A stretch of DNA of 64,000 nucleotides from Cydia pomonella (GCF_033807575.1 NC_084711.1:1612001-1676000), one strand, 5' to 3'; positions 22,070-32,904 are shown, numbered from the stretch's first letter. A program made the numbers and translations. Notes: generated by a model not told the origin, from the sequence alone.

Positions 22070-22768
22070 TAGGGTTCCGTAGTCAACTAGGAACCCTTAT
22101 AGTTTCGCCATGTCCGCCTGCCTGTCTGTCTGTCTGTCTGTCCGAGGCTTTGCTCCGTGATCGTTAGTGCTAGAATGCTGAAATTTAGCATGGATATATA
22201 AACCAATAAAGCCGACAAAGTCGTACAATAAAATCTAAAAATTTAATTTTTTTGAGGGTACCTCCCCTACACGTAAAGTGGGGGTGAATTTTTGTTTTTT
22301 GCTTCATTCCTACAGTGTGGGGTATCGTTGGAAAGGTATTTCAAAACTAATAGGGGTCTTCAACAAACATTTTTTGATTAAGTGAATATATTCGGAGATA
22401 ATCGCTCCGAAAGAAAAATAAATTAGTCCCCCCCCTCTAACTTTTGAACCATAGGTCCAAAAAAAATTAAAAAAATCGTGGAAGTAGAGCTTAAGAAAGA
22501 CATTAAATGAAAACTATAGCGGACATGATCAGTTTAGCTGTTTTTGAGTTATCGCAAAAAGTTTCCCCTTCATAGTAAAAAGACATACTTTAATTAGGTA
22601 CTGATTATGCAAATTTGCCTATTTGTTTAACTCACGTGAAAGGTACCGTTTCATCCCTTGGTTAACAATTTACTATACTTTAAGCTCCAGTTTCGCCTAT
22701 TGTGACGGAAGAGTAACTACGGAACCCTACACCGAGCGTGGCCCGACATGCTCTTGGCCGGTTTTTTT
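22070..22768 (+). repeat. ~700-bp dispersed repeat inside the foldback
   Basis: Starts AGGGTTCCGTAGTCAAC, has (TGTC)n near 22125-22145, GGCTTTGCTCCGTGATCGTT and ends CTTGGCCGGTTTTTTT. A second member lies at 62690-63240. Its start and end resemble the shorter AGGGTTCCGT family. A segment near 22645-22668 also carries, complemented, the TTGTTAACCAAGGGATGA motif of the 45.9 and 52.0 kb repeats. Non-coding. Confidence 0.7.
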
Positions 22769-22861
22769 AAATTATTTTGTTTTCGGGTCCGAGACGTTGC
22801 GTATTAAGCATGATACGAGTATAATGATTAGTAGCTACGAAATAGTACGTTTATTTTAATT

Positions 22862-22975
22862 TCGCAATGTTTCTTCTGGAGTAGGTCCATGAAACTTTTA
22901 TATAATATAGAATATAAATTGGTACATTTTTGAAAAAAAAAATGGTGTGTGTACCATGAGCCAAACTTGAGATCC
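22862..22975 (+). repeat. Extra partial copy of the foldback right arm
   Basis: CTGGAGTAGGTCCATGAAAC through ATGGTGTGTGTACCATGAGC repeats right-arm DNA at about 23130-23240 in the same orientation, more diverged than the arms are from each other. Confidence 0.7.
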
Positions 22976-24002
22976 ATGTACAAATGAGTTTGATTCATTC
23001 TTCTTTATCACCACCTTTTTCAAATCGGGCACGAGCAGCGGTCCGATCGCAAGCCATTGTTTATTAATAATGCAAGGCTCTTAGTGGGAGTTCAATGAAT
23101 AGTACGCACCAAAGAGCAAATACATATTAATTTCGCAATGTTCCTTCTGGAGTAGGTCCATGAAACTTTTGTATCATGTAGAATATAAACTGGTTCATTT
23201 TTGAAAAAAAAAATGGTGTGGTACCATGAGCCAAACTTGATATACAGGTTGATTCTTTTTTTATTTTTGTTTTTTTTTACAAGAATTTCAATGGTTAGGG
23301 GGTTAATATTTTTTTAGCACATAGCTTTTAGTCTTATTAATATTTGTACGAAATTTGAAATTCGTCACTTTCATAGTTTAGGAAAAAATAATTAAAACAG
23401 TTTTGGGGTTAATCGGGTTTTTTTCACCCCCAGGGGGTAAAAGAGGGATGAAACTTTGTGCAGAGTATAACCTCCCCAAAAGGCATCGTTTGATTACAGT
23501 TTCGGCCCAAAATCGCTGGGGGCAATTTTTCCTAGGCTATCCTGCTACACCCTTTCATAACTGTTCTAGAGATTTCGAGGTTGGTCTTAATCCGATTGGG
23601 CTATTTGGTATCTCGCGAATGAAAAATATGCAATTTACAGAAAAAATATTTTTGCATAATTTTCTAAATATATATACATCAAAATGTCGAAAATCGAAGT
23701 TGAAGGTCGTTATTGGTAAAAGATCGATCCAATGACGTATTAATAACAATAAATGATAATACCTCATACTAAAAATGAAATCTGTTTACCTACAAACAGA
23801 ATTCATTTTAGTATAACGTGGCCAGTTATTGAAGGGTAGCTAGTAACTAGCGATTTACCCTATATTGAAACAGGAAAACCAAATTTTTAACACAACATTT
23901 AGCCATTCCGACTATAAAAAATTGATGCCGAAACAAAGCATGTTGCTGCGACCACGTAAGATTTGGTTAGATTAACAACGTTAGCAGAATAGTAACCAGA
24001 AA

Positions 24003-24084
24003 GAATTCATAACATTCCTCATATACGCTCCACGGTTCAGTGTGCTCTTGACCTGGCCTTTCTTCAGGATTTCCCCGATTGGGA
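24003..24084 (-). mobile_element. RTE-type LINE C-terminal scrap
   Basis: The minus strand reads IGEILKKGQVKSTLNRGAYM, matching the ILKKVLVKSTLNWRACM segment of the larger fragment at 43467-43925. Only about 27 codons remain. Confidence 0.6.
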
Positions 24085-24201
24085 AAAATAAATTCATGTT
24101 ATAAAACATTTTATGCGAATATTACTTGCTGATTTATATTTAGATTCAAATAAATATAAATACTCTATTTCGTATAAAAAAGAAAAAAAACTATACATAT
24201 A

Positions 24202-24484
24202 TGCCGCTGACCAGGCCCAAGTACTCAAGCACCGCAAATACTCGACGTTGCTCGACGACTATGAGTTTGCGGCGCTCGCGGTTGAGACTTTCGGTCCCTG
24301 GTCAGCCGACATGAAAATATTCATGGCAGCACTGTCGGCGCGGCTGGTCGACACCACAGGGGACCCCAGGGCTGGCGCGTACCTCTCTCAACGTATTTCC
24401 CTTGCCATACAGAGAGGTAATGTCGCCAGTATCATGGGGTCCATGATGCAGACCGACCTGTTAGAAGGGGTATTATTTTTGTAA
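24202..24484 (+). pseudogene. Retroelement-type C-terminal fragment
   Basis: The frame reads KHRKYSTLLDDYEFAALAVE, TFGPWSADMKIF, LVDTTGDPRAGAYLSQRISL and AIQRGNVASIMG. From memory this pattern (HKxxKYSxL, VETxGPW, RLSxAIQRGN) is typical of C-termini of reverse transcriptase-like retroelement proteins in many animal genomes. Its G/C-rich third positions contrast with the AT-rich leader (24113-24200), which I do not regard as part of the protein. No upstream RT or palm motif is present, so this is a 5'-truncated fragment. Clade not assigned. Confidence 0.5.
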
Positions 24485-24489
24485 TTGGT

Positions 24490-25100
24490 TCTTTGTTTTG
24501 TAGGTATGTATATTTTATAGTAGATGATGTTATTTTATTTCTAGGTTTAATTTTGTAGATTGTTTAAGAGCTTTATTAGAATAAAATAATTACTATACAT
24601 ATGATATCTTCTAAAAATCTTAATAATGCTCGTATCGCAAACAGTAGTCGTTTGTAAAATTAATTTTTGGCAAGAGATCCAAAATCCGCTATTACTTAAA
24701 TTTTGCCAACAAACAGTTTCGTTATAATTTGTTGCCTGCGGAAAGTTTGGGCTTTAGAGCAATTTTCAGCCATTTATTAGCCCTTGACGTGTATTCAGAT
24801 CTTTGAAATGTGGTATTGATTTGATATTTGATCCGAATTGCATCCATACATGTATATATTAAGTGCGAAAGGGATGCACAGAGGTTGATTTTTTCTTTGA
24901 TATGGCTTCTTGACCGAGTGATCGTCATATCGAAGGCAGTAGCCTGCTAATGTGAAATTTCGTTCTTTTTGTGTGTTTGTGTAAAGACAACGGATCTCAA
25001 CGGGTGTTAACGGATTTTTTTCACAATTAATTGTGGGTTCAACTCCCTATCGCGGTTTTTCCGAGGAACTACAAAATAGGATTCTTTAAATTGATTGTAA
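24490..25100. other. Unassigned AT-rich DNA
   Basis: No gene, box pair or repeat end seen. Confidence 0.4.
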
Positions 25101-25102
25101 TG

Positions 25103-25165
25103 ATTGTAACGGGTAGGCAACGCGTATATCTGAAGTTGAAGGCGTCCATATACCACACAAAATAC
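25103..25165 (+). mobile_element. LINE 3'-region remnant
   Basis: GTAACGGGTAGGCAACGCG and GTTGAAGGCGTCCATA match the 3' region that precedes the CCATCAGGCGGGCC end found at 20.1 kb. Confidence 0.5.
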
Positions 25166-25184
25166 TGCAAACTTTTGGAACCCT

Positions 25185-25425
25185 TATCACAGAATAAATA
25201 ATAGTACTACCGTACATAAAGGAAAAAAAAAGTTTGACAGCGATTCAGGGACGAATCATGTTGTCCCTTTCTAATGTATGGCACTATCCTTTTCAAATGG
25301 CTATTTAGGGTTGTCAAATTCAAGTGGTTATTTTATCTGTGGTTGTGCCCGCAAAGGAACGTCAAGTTCTGCCAAGCATAATAATTGTTCGTAGCAATGC
25401 CGAGACGAATGGAGCCGAGAACGCC
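25185..25425 (+). repeat. ~240-bp dispersed repeat, copy 2
   Basis: Opposite-orientation match to 8397-8640. Shares CAGAATAAAT, AGTACTACCGTACA, GACAGCGATTCAGGGACG, TTAGGGTTGTCAA and a GAGACGAATGGAGCCGAGAA end. Non-coding. Confidence 0.6.
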
Positions 25426-25654
25426 CGAACAGCTGCAGTTTCTCCCCACTGCCCTTACTATTGGTGGCCAGAAAGTTTGTTTGCCATCGACTTAGAGGCC
25501 TAACGACTTAGAGGCTTCGGCGGCATCGGCTTGGATTCAGTCGCGCGTGCATTTAAATCGTATTTGTCTGTACATGTATTTTCGCGACCGAGACGCACGG
25601 GGGGCTAACATCAATTTTTTTTTTAAAGAAGCCATTCAGATTACTTAAATGTAC

Positions 25655-26172
25655 AAACCCCGATGTTAACGGAGTTTAAAAAAACACCGTATTTATCCGT
25701 ACCACCGTCGTCGTCGTGTACCGTGTTTTTTTTTTCCGTTAATTTCAAGGTTGCATCCCTGAGCTTACATTAAGTAACTTTCTCAGAGATACCGGTATTG
25801 TAATTAACTCCATTTCGGATATACAATAATTATTTTTTATGTTATAAGGCCCTTAGAGATGTGTACACTTGCCTTAGCGCCTGTTTACATATTGATTAGT
25901 GTTTAGTACGAGTTCATACATTTGCTACTAAACGTAAGTAACTATTATAATCTCGGACGATCGATGGTCGAAATGACATTCATATGTCACAGTTTTCAAT
26001 TGTTTGGTTGAGTTAAATGTAATGCCTGTGTTACAACAACGCTATATGCAACTTTCATTACTTTTTATTAAAAAAAAACCTTTTTGAAAATTAACTAAGC
26101 CATTTAGTTTCGTTAAACGTACTTACTTACCGATACCCCGAAGTTAACGGAATTCAATAAAAACACGGTGTA
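25655..26172 (+). repeat. Paired TTAACGG/ACACGG motif segments
   Basis: CCCCGATGTTAACGGAG at 25658 and CCCCGAAGTTAACGGAA at 26136 are each followed, after an A-rich stretch, by AACACSGTRT. The DNA between shows nothing else except GTCGTCGTCGTG near 25708. The pair may mark ends of one repeat in direct orientation. Confidence 0.35.
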
Positions 26173-26174
26173 TA

Positions 26175-26635
26175 AGAATAATTCGGTATATTTGAATTTA
26201 AAAAGTGCGGATACGACTTTTTACGCTAACAAAAAAATTGACAGGGATTAAATTAATATCAAAACAAAATAATATTTTAAAATCGGAATGCGCTACTCTG
26301 TTCGTTATCCATGCCACGTCAGTAATTTGCTAAAAGGTTTGTAAATCGATCATGCTTTTCGGTGCTTTCACCATTTTTGTTTTATGGGAAGCTAAACCTG
26401 GCCTTAGGGAAAAAACGGCTTTTTACAATGTCGTTAAAGTGAAAATTGTATTAAAAATGTCTGGCCTTTAAATTACTAAGATTGACAAGCCTTTGAAGTT
26501 CGGGATGTTTTAAAAATTGAAAAATTTCAACCTTATTTTTACCGTCGTTTTGGTTCAATTTCAATAAATTTATTTTTAGGGAGCTCTCCATTATTTGGAG
26601 ATAATAGAAATCCATTATTGGATATGTTCCAAATT
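26175..26635. other. Unassigned AT-rich DNA
   Basis: No gene-like content seen. Confidence 0.4.
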
Positions 26636-26639
26636 TTGA

Positions 26640-26870
26640 GTTCCTAACTGGTTAAAGTTAAAACTAGTTTTTCGTATCGCCTTTTAGAAAATACGTTTTC
26701 ACTAGTTACAACTAGTTTTCTGCCAGGCCTCAATGAAAATTAGTTTTTAACAGGTATTTTTCTGTCAAAACTAGTTTTTGAAAAGTGCTTTGGAGAAAAC
26801 TAGTTTTGACTAATTGTTCAAAAATGTATTTAAGTAAAAACTAGTTTTTACTAGTCGATGCACGTAAAAA
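26640..26870 (-). repeat. ACTAGT palindrome block A
   Basis: Seven CTAG cores (26664, 26702, 26712, 26771, 26810, 26841, 26851), most within AAAACTAGTTTT, plus one degenerate AATTAGTTTT. Read on the minus strand, the order of motifs and intervening words (CTCCAAAGCAC, GGCGATACG) matches blocks B and C. No coding content. Confidence 0.75.
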
Positions 26871-27150
26871 AAAGTATTTTTCTATGTATTTTTTTTTTGT
26901 TTTTTAACTCTCTAACTAATACATCAATTTGTACATCTCATTTGAAATTATACATTAACATGCATTATATATGTTATATATATGAATATATATTTAATTA
27001 TGGTTTTATGTTCGCATAATAAGTGAATTGTAAAATTCTTAATGGGAATAAATGATCTTTAAACCTAAACCTAAAATAGTATAACATAAACACAATAACA
27101 TAAATACACACACATAAAACACGTTAATTTGCTGATCGATAACCAAAATA

Positions 27151-28401
27151 TCAGGTTGGTGCATAAGTTCTCGGACACTCAAACACATTTGTTAAAAATA
27201 TTTTTTATGAATCCACAATATAATGACCGTTATGTTCAACAACATGTAACCATCTCCCTGGCAAAGACATTATGCCGTGTTCCCAAAAAGCAGGAGGCTG
27301 GTGGTCAAAAAACTGGGCAATATCGTCTTGGAGTTGTTCATAGTTTTCAAACTTCTTCTTTCTTAGATGTAACTTTAGAGCCCGAAACAGACAATAGTCC
27401 GACGTCGCAATATCAGGACTGTATGGCGGGTGAGGTACCACTGTCCAGTTCAGCTTTTCCAGAATGTGGCGGACAGACTTCGCAGTATGTGGTCGAGCGT
27501 TGTCCTGAAGAAGTAATACAGACAACCTTTTTGGACGCTTAGTCGCTATTTTTGAGGCTAACTTTTCCAGTTGCTCTCCATAAATAGTAGCGTTAATAGT
27601 CTGCTTCTCGTCCAACAGTTCCCAATAGAGAATGCCCTGCCAGTCCCACAAAACTGATAACATTATCTTTCGTCCATGACGATCTGGCTTTGGTTCAGTT
27701 GGCGCCCTTTCTCCGCGTAGAACCCAATAGGCCTGCCGCGTTTTGTTGTTGTAGTCAACCCAGGATTCGTCAACAATGACAATGGACCTGAGAAAGTCTT
27801 GTCTGTGTGGTTGCAGGAGGAGACTTTCGCATATGGTCACGCGTGCTGCGCGCTCGCTGTCTGTCAAAGCGTGGGGTGTCCAACGACTCATTATTTTGTG
27901 GTAGCCCATTGCATTATGGTGGAATGCAGGTGCCGAATTATGGTGGAATGGTCGTACCCAAGTTCCTTCTCCAAGTCCCTGGTAGTCGCATCCGGTTGTC
28001 TTTCCAAATGTGAGCGTAGAAGGTCTTCGTCGAAGACAACTGGCCGACCGGAGCGAGGTTTGTCTTCACAACTCGTATCCCCCTTATCGAAAGACTTAAA
28101 CCAATAAACTCACTGTGGAATGAGCAATAGTGCCTTGTCCGAACGCAGTGTTAATTTTCTCGGCCATTTGCCTTGCACTCGTTCCTAGATTATACTCGTA
28201 AAGCATGATCGCTCGTAGTTGACGCGGTTCCATTTTGAACTAAACTGAATAACTCGGAACGCGCGCGCCCTTTTATACCCCTTGGAGTAAAGCTCCTAGA
28301 ACATTCTGTAGAATAATAGATTATTCTAGCGTGTAGCCGAATTGAAACCTAGAAAAAATTCTATGAAATAAAAGTGTGCAATGATTTATGCACCAACTCA
28401 A
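27151..28401 (-). mobile_element. mariner DNA transposon, inactivated
   Basis: A 1,251-bp element flanked by TA at 27149-27150 and 28402-28403. Terminal repeats contain GTTGGTGCATAAGTT at the left and its complement (ATTTATGCACCAAC) at the right. Length, TA target and transposase identify a mariner-type Tc1/mariner element. It lies between palindrome block A and the BEL/Pao element. Both ends are present but the transposase is frame-broken, so it could move only with enzyme from another copy. Confidence 0.9.
27205..28233 (-). pseudogene. mariner transposase, frameshifted
   Basis: The reading starts at 28233 (MEPRQLRAIMLYEYNLG, the helix-turn-helix region) and ends at 27205, about 343 codons, the usual mariner size. 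The 234-residue C-terminal part (27909-27205) is open and holds the catalytic D,D34D set: IVIVDESW, LLQDNARPH, and YSPDIATSDY. SRWTPHAL corresponds to the WVPHEL family motif. Two breaks are visible: one near 28105, after AHSTV, and one near 27910-27950, where a 14-bp direct repeat (ATTATGGTGGAATG) indicates a small duplication. The break pattern implies no full-length protein. Confidence 0.88.
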
Positions 28402-28472
28402 TAGTTTACTAATAAAAATAACAATTATAATAAAATATACATAGAATGTCAGAACTTATAAAACTAAAACAT

Positions 28473-28816
28473 TGTAGATGACAGAATCTGAAAAAGAAAC
28501 TTAAAACTAATACTTACCTATACTTATATCTAAATATACCTTTTTTACTTACCTATTTTGTATGATGATGTACTTCTTATATAAATAAATCTATACTTAC
28601 GCATTGAATAGTGAGCACGAGCGACATGCAACGTTATATATACATACATAGATGCATACGTACCTGTATCGAAGCCAAATCAGTTGCTAACTGACCACTG
28701 TCACACACAGACGCTGTCCCTCGCGGCCGCTATAGCTATTTCATTTTCGTATACCTACTTGTTTTTTCTCCTGCTACTCTTCTTCCCTGCACCCCTTTCA
28801 CCATCTATAGTCTACA
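28473..28816 (+). repeat. BEL/Pao 5' LTR
   Basis: TG...CA ended repeat, 344 bp, preceded by the target duplication AACAT. It would carry the pol II promoter and polyadenylation signals. A possible signal is AATAAAT near 28584, but transcription start and end are not evident. Confidence 0.93.
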
Positions 28817-28819
28817 AAG

Positions 28820-28837
28820 TGGTCTTCGAACCGGATC
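28820..28837 (+). promoter_or_regulatory. BEL/Pao primer binding site
   Basis: TGGTCTTCGAACCGGATC starts 3 bases after the LTR. It is complementary to a tRNA 3' end (CCA, then a T-arm containing GGTTCGAA). The specific tRNA was not determined. Confidence 0.7.
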
Positions 28838-28863
28838 TGGAAATTTTATGACCGCCGCGCAAG

Positions 28864-31800
28864 ATGGTGAACACCCGCAGAAACGTTAAAAAAGAACGTG
28901 AAAAGCAGGAACGCGATATGAAACAGGCGGACAAGGAGGAACGTGATGTGAAGCAACTCACTAAGGAGTCTACCGATGAAAACTCGAAGAAAAACGTTAA
29001 GGAATTCGACAAGACTTACGTAGCACCCGAGCCAGGAGAGGGTACTTCAACAATGTTTTTGAGCCCGGCTGATAAAGAGCCCCAACACCCATCCGGTTCA
29101 CGCTGTAGCAATCGCTCGAAGTCGAAGAAATCTCCGTCGTTTAAGAGTTTATTATTAGATGAACGCAAAAATTTAAAAATAAAAGCTGCTGAACAGTTAG
29201 CTCGCATACAGTCGGAATTAGTTCAAAAGAAATTAGCGGCAGATATAGCAGCCTTGGAAGAAAAATACAGTCACATGTCGTCGAAGTCTGAAAAGAAGGA
29301 TAATGGAAGTGGAATTGAGAAGTGGATCGACCAAGGTCAACAAGTGCTTCAACAGGCTCGCGAGGAGGGTGACGTCACTGGCCGCCCGCCGGCGCTTGCC
29401 GCCAACGATTCAGAAGCCACCGTGTCTATGCTGGCGCAGGCCCTCAAGGATCTCACAGCTTCCACCTGCAAACAAAATAATAATTTAATCAGTCGTTTGA
29501 GTACACCGCGAGAACTACCTACCTTCTCTGGTGATGCTATGGAGTGGCTAAACTTCAAACAATCCTTTGATGAATCTACAGAACTCTGTAATTACAGTGC
29601 TAAAGAAAATATGTGGCGTTTGAGGAAGTGCCTCGTCGGCGCGGCACGAGAAGCAGTAGTGGCGTTACTTACCAGCGGTTCGTCGCCCGACACCATCATG
29701 GCAACCCTCCAACTGCAATTTGGAAACCCAGAATTAATCATAAATAAAATCATGAATGATATCAAGAAGTTACCTGCTTTGCCTCAAGATTATATTGGAG
29801 ACATTGTGAAATTTTCAATAAAAATTAAAAACTTCATGGCAGCAGTAAAAACGCTCAACCGAGATGAGTACCTAAAAGGCGTCAGTATTTGTACAATCGT
29901 CTTATCAAAGTTACCGACGGCCTTACTCACTAAGTGGTCTGATTATTATTATAAACAAAAAGAAATAAAAATCGACATCAAGCTAACCAAGTTGGAATTA
30001 TTATCACAGTTCCTCTCAGAAGAAGCTACAAAAATTACTGAATCTGGTATCAGTTTACTAAACATGCAGCAAATAAATTACAGTATTGATAAAAGTGGAT
30101 TTAAACAACATGCAGTTTGTACGACAAGTCGACAAACAGAAAAATGCAAGTTTTGCAAGTTATCTTTTCACAGCCTAATTAATTGCAGGCTATTTAAAAA
30201 ATCATTACGCAAAGAGCGATGGAACTTTGTGAGAAATAATGGGATTTGTTTTAAATGCTTATCAGCTGATCATGATAAGGAAACCTGCCGAGCGCCGATG
30301 TGCGACAAGGACGGTTGCGCACAGCCACACCATGCACTACTTCATTACCCTATCAACAAACAAACCCCGAAGCAAGTTCATGCCGTTGATGTTATCGCTG
30401 AAGACAAGGATTTGGACCAGGTGGAGCCTGAAGACGATTCCCAATCCTCACAGCCCGAAAGTGAGCCCGCGTCTGAGAACAGTATTGTGGCGAACGTTAG
30501 TGATAATAACAACAAAGTACTTTTAAAAGTTGTTCGTGTCAATGTTCACGGTCCTAAGGGTGTGATCACAACGCACGCCTTTTTAGACGACGGTGCGGCA
30601 ATTTCATTGATTTCGGAAAACGTGGTAAATCGAGTGGGGTTGACTGGAAAAACTCAAAATTTGCGTTTACGTGGTGCTTGGAACTCTGGAGAAATCTTGT
30701 GCAAATCGGAACTAGTGGACTTAAAAATATCAAACGTGGACAATGAATGTTTTGAATTACGTGCTCGAAAAATGTCGGAGCTGAATATACCAGTGCAAAA
30801 ATTATCTAAAATAAACATTAAAAACTACGAACACTTAAGTGAATTAAATAACTACTATTATCAAAATACGGATGTGAAACCGGAACTATTGATTGGACAA
30901 GATTATTATCACCTAATTATGCCTCTAAAAATAATTTCGCGTAAATGGAACGAACCTTGTGCTACGTTAACTGTTTTAGGATGGTGTGTGCACGGCCCTA
31001 TAAATCAAGACTCGTCAAAGAAACGCACTGCAAGCGACATCCTATTCGTGTCTCACTCTCCCTCGCGTTATCGCTCGCTCCCTCTTGGCAAATCAGGCGC
31101 ATCACCTATTGTTGATGAAGCTGGCCGCCTTACCTACGATAACCGCGGCCTGCCCGGCGCGCGCGCCGCCCCTGTAAGTACATGTGCGTCAGCCGTGTTG
31201 TCGCCGGCCGAGCAAACCTGTTGTGATGAATCGTCAGTTTTATTTATTGATGCGAGCGAGCCAGCTGATAATTACAACGCAGATGTGTTACTGCACGAAA
31301 CAGTGAGAAATTATTTTAACTTAGAAAGTGTCGGCGTAACTTCAAAAGAGAGGGAAAATGAAGAAGATCAACACGCCTTAAGATTTTTATGGCGCGACAG
31401 TCAAGATCAACCAATAAAACAATATATTATGACGTCACTTTTATTTGGAGGAAATTGCAGCCCATTTATTGCACAATTTATAAGAGATAAGAATGCTCAA
31501 CAATTCTCCGAAACAAAGACTAACGCCGTCCGAGCTATTATGCATAGTCATTACGTAGACGATTTCATAGACTCGCTGCCCACAGAAAGCGAAGCGATAA
31601 ATATTATTGACGATGTTTCTACGGTGCATAAATTCGGAGGATTTGAGATACGTGGATGGACAAGTAACAACAAAAATGTTTTGTCACACTTACCTAAAGA
31701 TCAATTAAGTACTAACGGAGAAAGTTTGTTGGTGGATGGCGAAAATAAAACTCAGCGAACCTTGGGATTATTATGGGATCCAGCACATGATACTTTGGCA

Positions 31801-31980
31801 GTCGATGTGTCTTTTAAAAATATACCCGAAGCCATCCTGAAATTCAAGAAAACGCCGACTAAGCGAGAAATTTTACGCATCACTATGTCAATTTATGATA
31901 TATTTGGTATATTGGCACCTGTAACAATAAAAGGAAAAATATTACTAAAGTCTATCTGGAAGACCGTCGTGGGACGATAA
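28864..31980 (+). pseudogene. BEL/Pao gag-pol polyprotein, RT-deleted and truncated
   Basis: An open frame of 1,038 codons starts 27 bases after the primer site. In order: a charged coiled-coil-like N-terminus; a gag-like (DUF1759-type) region from about residue 215, with LPTFSGDAMEWLNFKQSF; two Cys/His knuckles near 428 and 460 (CKFCKLSFHSLINC, CFKCLSADHDKETC); a retropepsin-like site AFLDDGAAISLI near 575; and reverse transcriptase with YVDDF at 897-901. At about residues 833-836 (EEDQH) the protease-RT linker runs straight into the middle of RT. The region with the first catalytic RT aspartate is missing, in frame. The frame stops at 31980, before RNase H, after a single-base shift near 31965. 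Gag and protease could still be made. Confidence 0.9.
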
Positions 31981-32444
31981 AATATCTGAGGAACTATTTA
32001 TTGAATTTAAACACTGGATCACTGACTTAAAGCATGTTGTGCACCTCAACATACCAAGATGGTATTTTACTACGTCTGCGAATTTTATAACGAGTGCGAA
32101 AGAGACAACTAGCATTCTGGAACTTCATTTGTTTTGTGATGCAGCGCCGACCGCCTTCGCAGCTGTTGCATACTGAAGGCTTGTGAATGCGAACAGAGAT
32201 GTGTGCGTGTCCTTTATCGCATGCAAAAATAAAATTTCATCAATGAAAAGATTATCTATACCGCGTTCGGAATTAGAAAGCGCATTGATAGCGGCGCGCT
32301 TAGCTACAACTAATATAAAGGACGGACGACTGGCGAGTGAAGACAGTCCATGTAAAAACAAAATCCCGAGTGTTAGTGAGACCAGCAGCTCGCATTGTAC
32401 TCCTACCAGTGTGAGTACTGCCGAAGCAGTACTGGGCGGGAGAT
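31981..32444 (+). pseudogene. BEL/Pao RNase H remnant and deleted 3' region
   Basis: In another frame the polyprotein continues (ILELHLFCDAAPTAFAAVAY, then TGA at 32174, then RLSIPRSELESALIAARLAT), which is the RNase H-like domain with Asp and Glu motifs. Homology ends near 32330. The integrase and C-terminal domains are absent and only ~110 bp remain before the 3' LTR. A purine-rich GGGCGGGAGAT just before 32445 may be the polypurine tract. Confidence 0.8.
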
Positions 32445-32788
32445 TGTAGATGACAGAATCTGAAAAAGAAACTTAAAACTAATACTTACCTATACTTATA
32501 TCTAAATATACCTTTTTTACTTACCTATTTTGTATGATGATGTACTTCTTATATAAATAAATCTATACTTACGCATTGAATAGTGAGCACGAGCGACATG
32601 CAACGTTATATATACATACATAGATGCATACGTACCTGTATCGAAGCCAAATCAGTTGCTAACTGACCACTGTCACACACAGACGCTGTCCCTCGCGGCC
32701 GCTATAGCTATTTCATTTTCGTATACCTACTTGTTTTTTCTCCTGCTACTCTTCTTCCCTGCACCCCTTTCACCATCTATAGTCTACA
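32445..32788 (+). repeat. BEL/Pao 3' LTR
   Basis: 344 bp, same boundaries as the 5' LTR and no difference seen by eye; followed by the duplicated AACAT. Confidence 0.93.
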
Positions 32789-32904
32789 AACATAAAGAAT
32801 ATATCAATTACGTAATAATACTATTATCTATAGTGTCATTCTATCATCATGTCAATAATTCTAATTAAAGTGTATATAATGTCAATTCAATAAATAATTC
32901 TAAT

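Larger units (their letters stand above)
21475..23552. mobile_element. 2.08-kb foldback element with ~575-bp inverted arms
   Basis: Left arm 21475-22053 and right arm 22979-23552 are nearly identical inverted copies (only scattered differences by eye), starting GGGTGTAGCAGGATAGCC. The ~925-bp middle has no transposase frame. It contains another dispersed repeat (22070-22768) and an extra copy of part of an arm (22862-22975). Flanking DNA matches the uninterrupted repeat at 20440-20560. It is probably a non-autonomous DNA element; superfamily undetermined because the target duplication is unclear. Open frames in the arms are artefacts. Confidence 0.85.
28473..32788 (+). mobile_element. BEL/Pao LTR retrotransposon, internally deleted
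   Basis: Total 4,316 bp with 344-bp LTRs (28473-28816, 32445-32788) that I find identical by eye. They run from TGTAGATGAC to ATAGTCTACA. The 5-bp target duplication AACAT (28468-28472, 32789-32793) proves insertion. The internal region is 3.6 kb, well short of typical BEL/Pao elements. The gag-like part, zinc knuckles, aspartic protease, part of RT and an RNase H scrap remain; the first RT motifs and the whole integrase are gone. Identical LTRs with damaged genes point to recent insertion using enzymes from an intact relative. Confidence 0.95.

Noticed and set aside
22623..22859. 78-codon frame spanning the end of a dispersed repeat
   Set aside because: Crosses a repeat boundary and has no homology-like features.
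23403..23735. 110-codon frame in the foldback arm
   Set aside because: Runs across the arm end into flanking repeat; the opposite arm does not support a protein.
25700..25715. GTCGTCGTCGTG trinucleotide run
   Set aside because: Too short to call a microsatellite expansion.
32656..32868. Open frame in the BEL/Pao 3' LTR
   Set aside because: LTR sequence; the frame continues past the element edge and is incidental.
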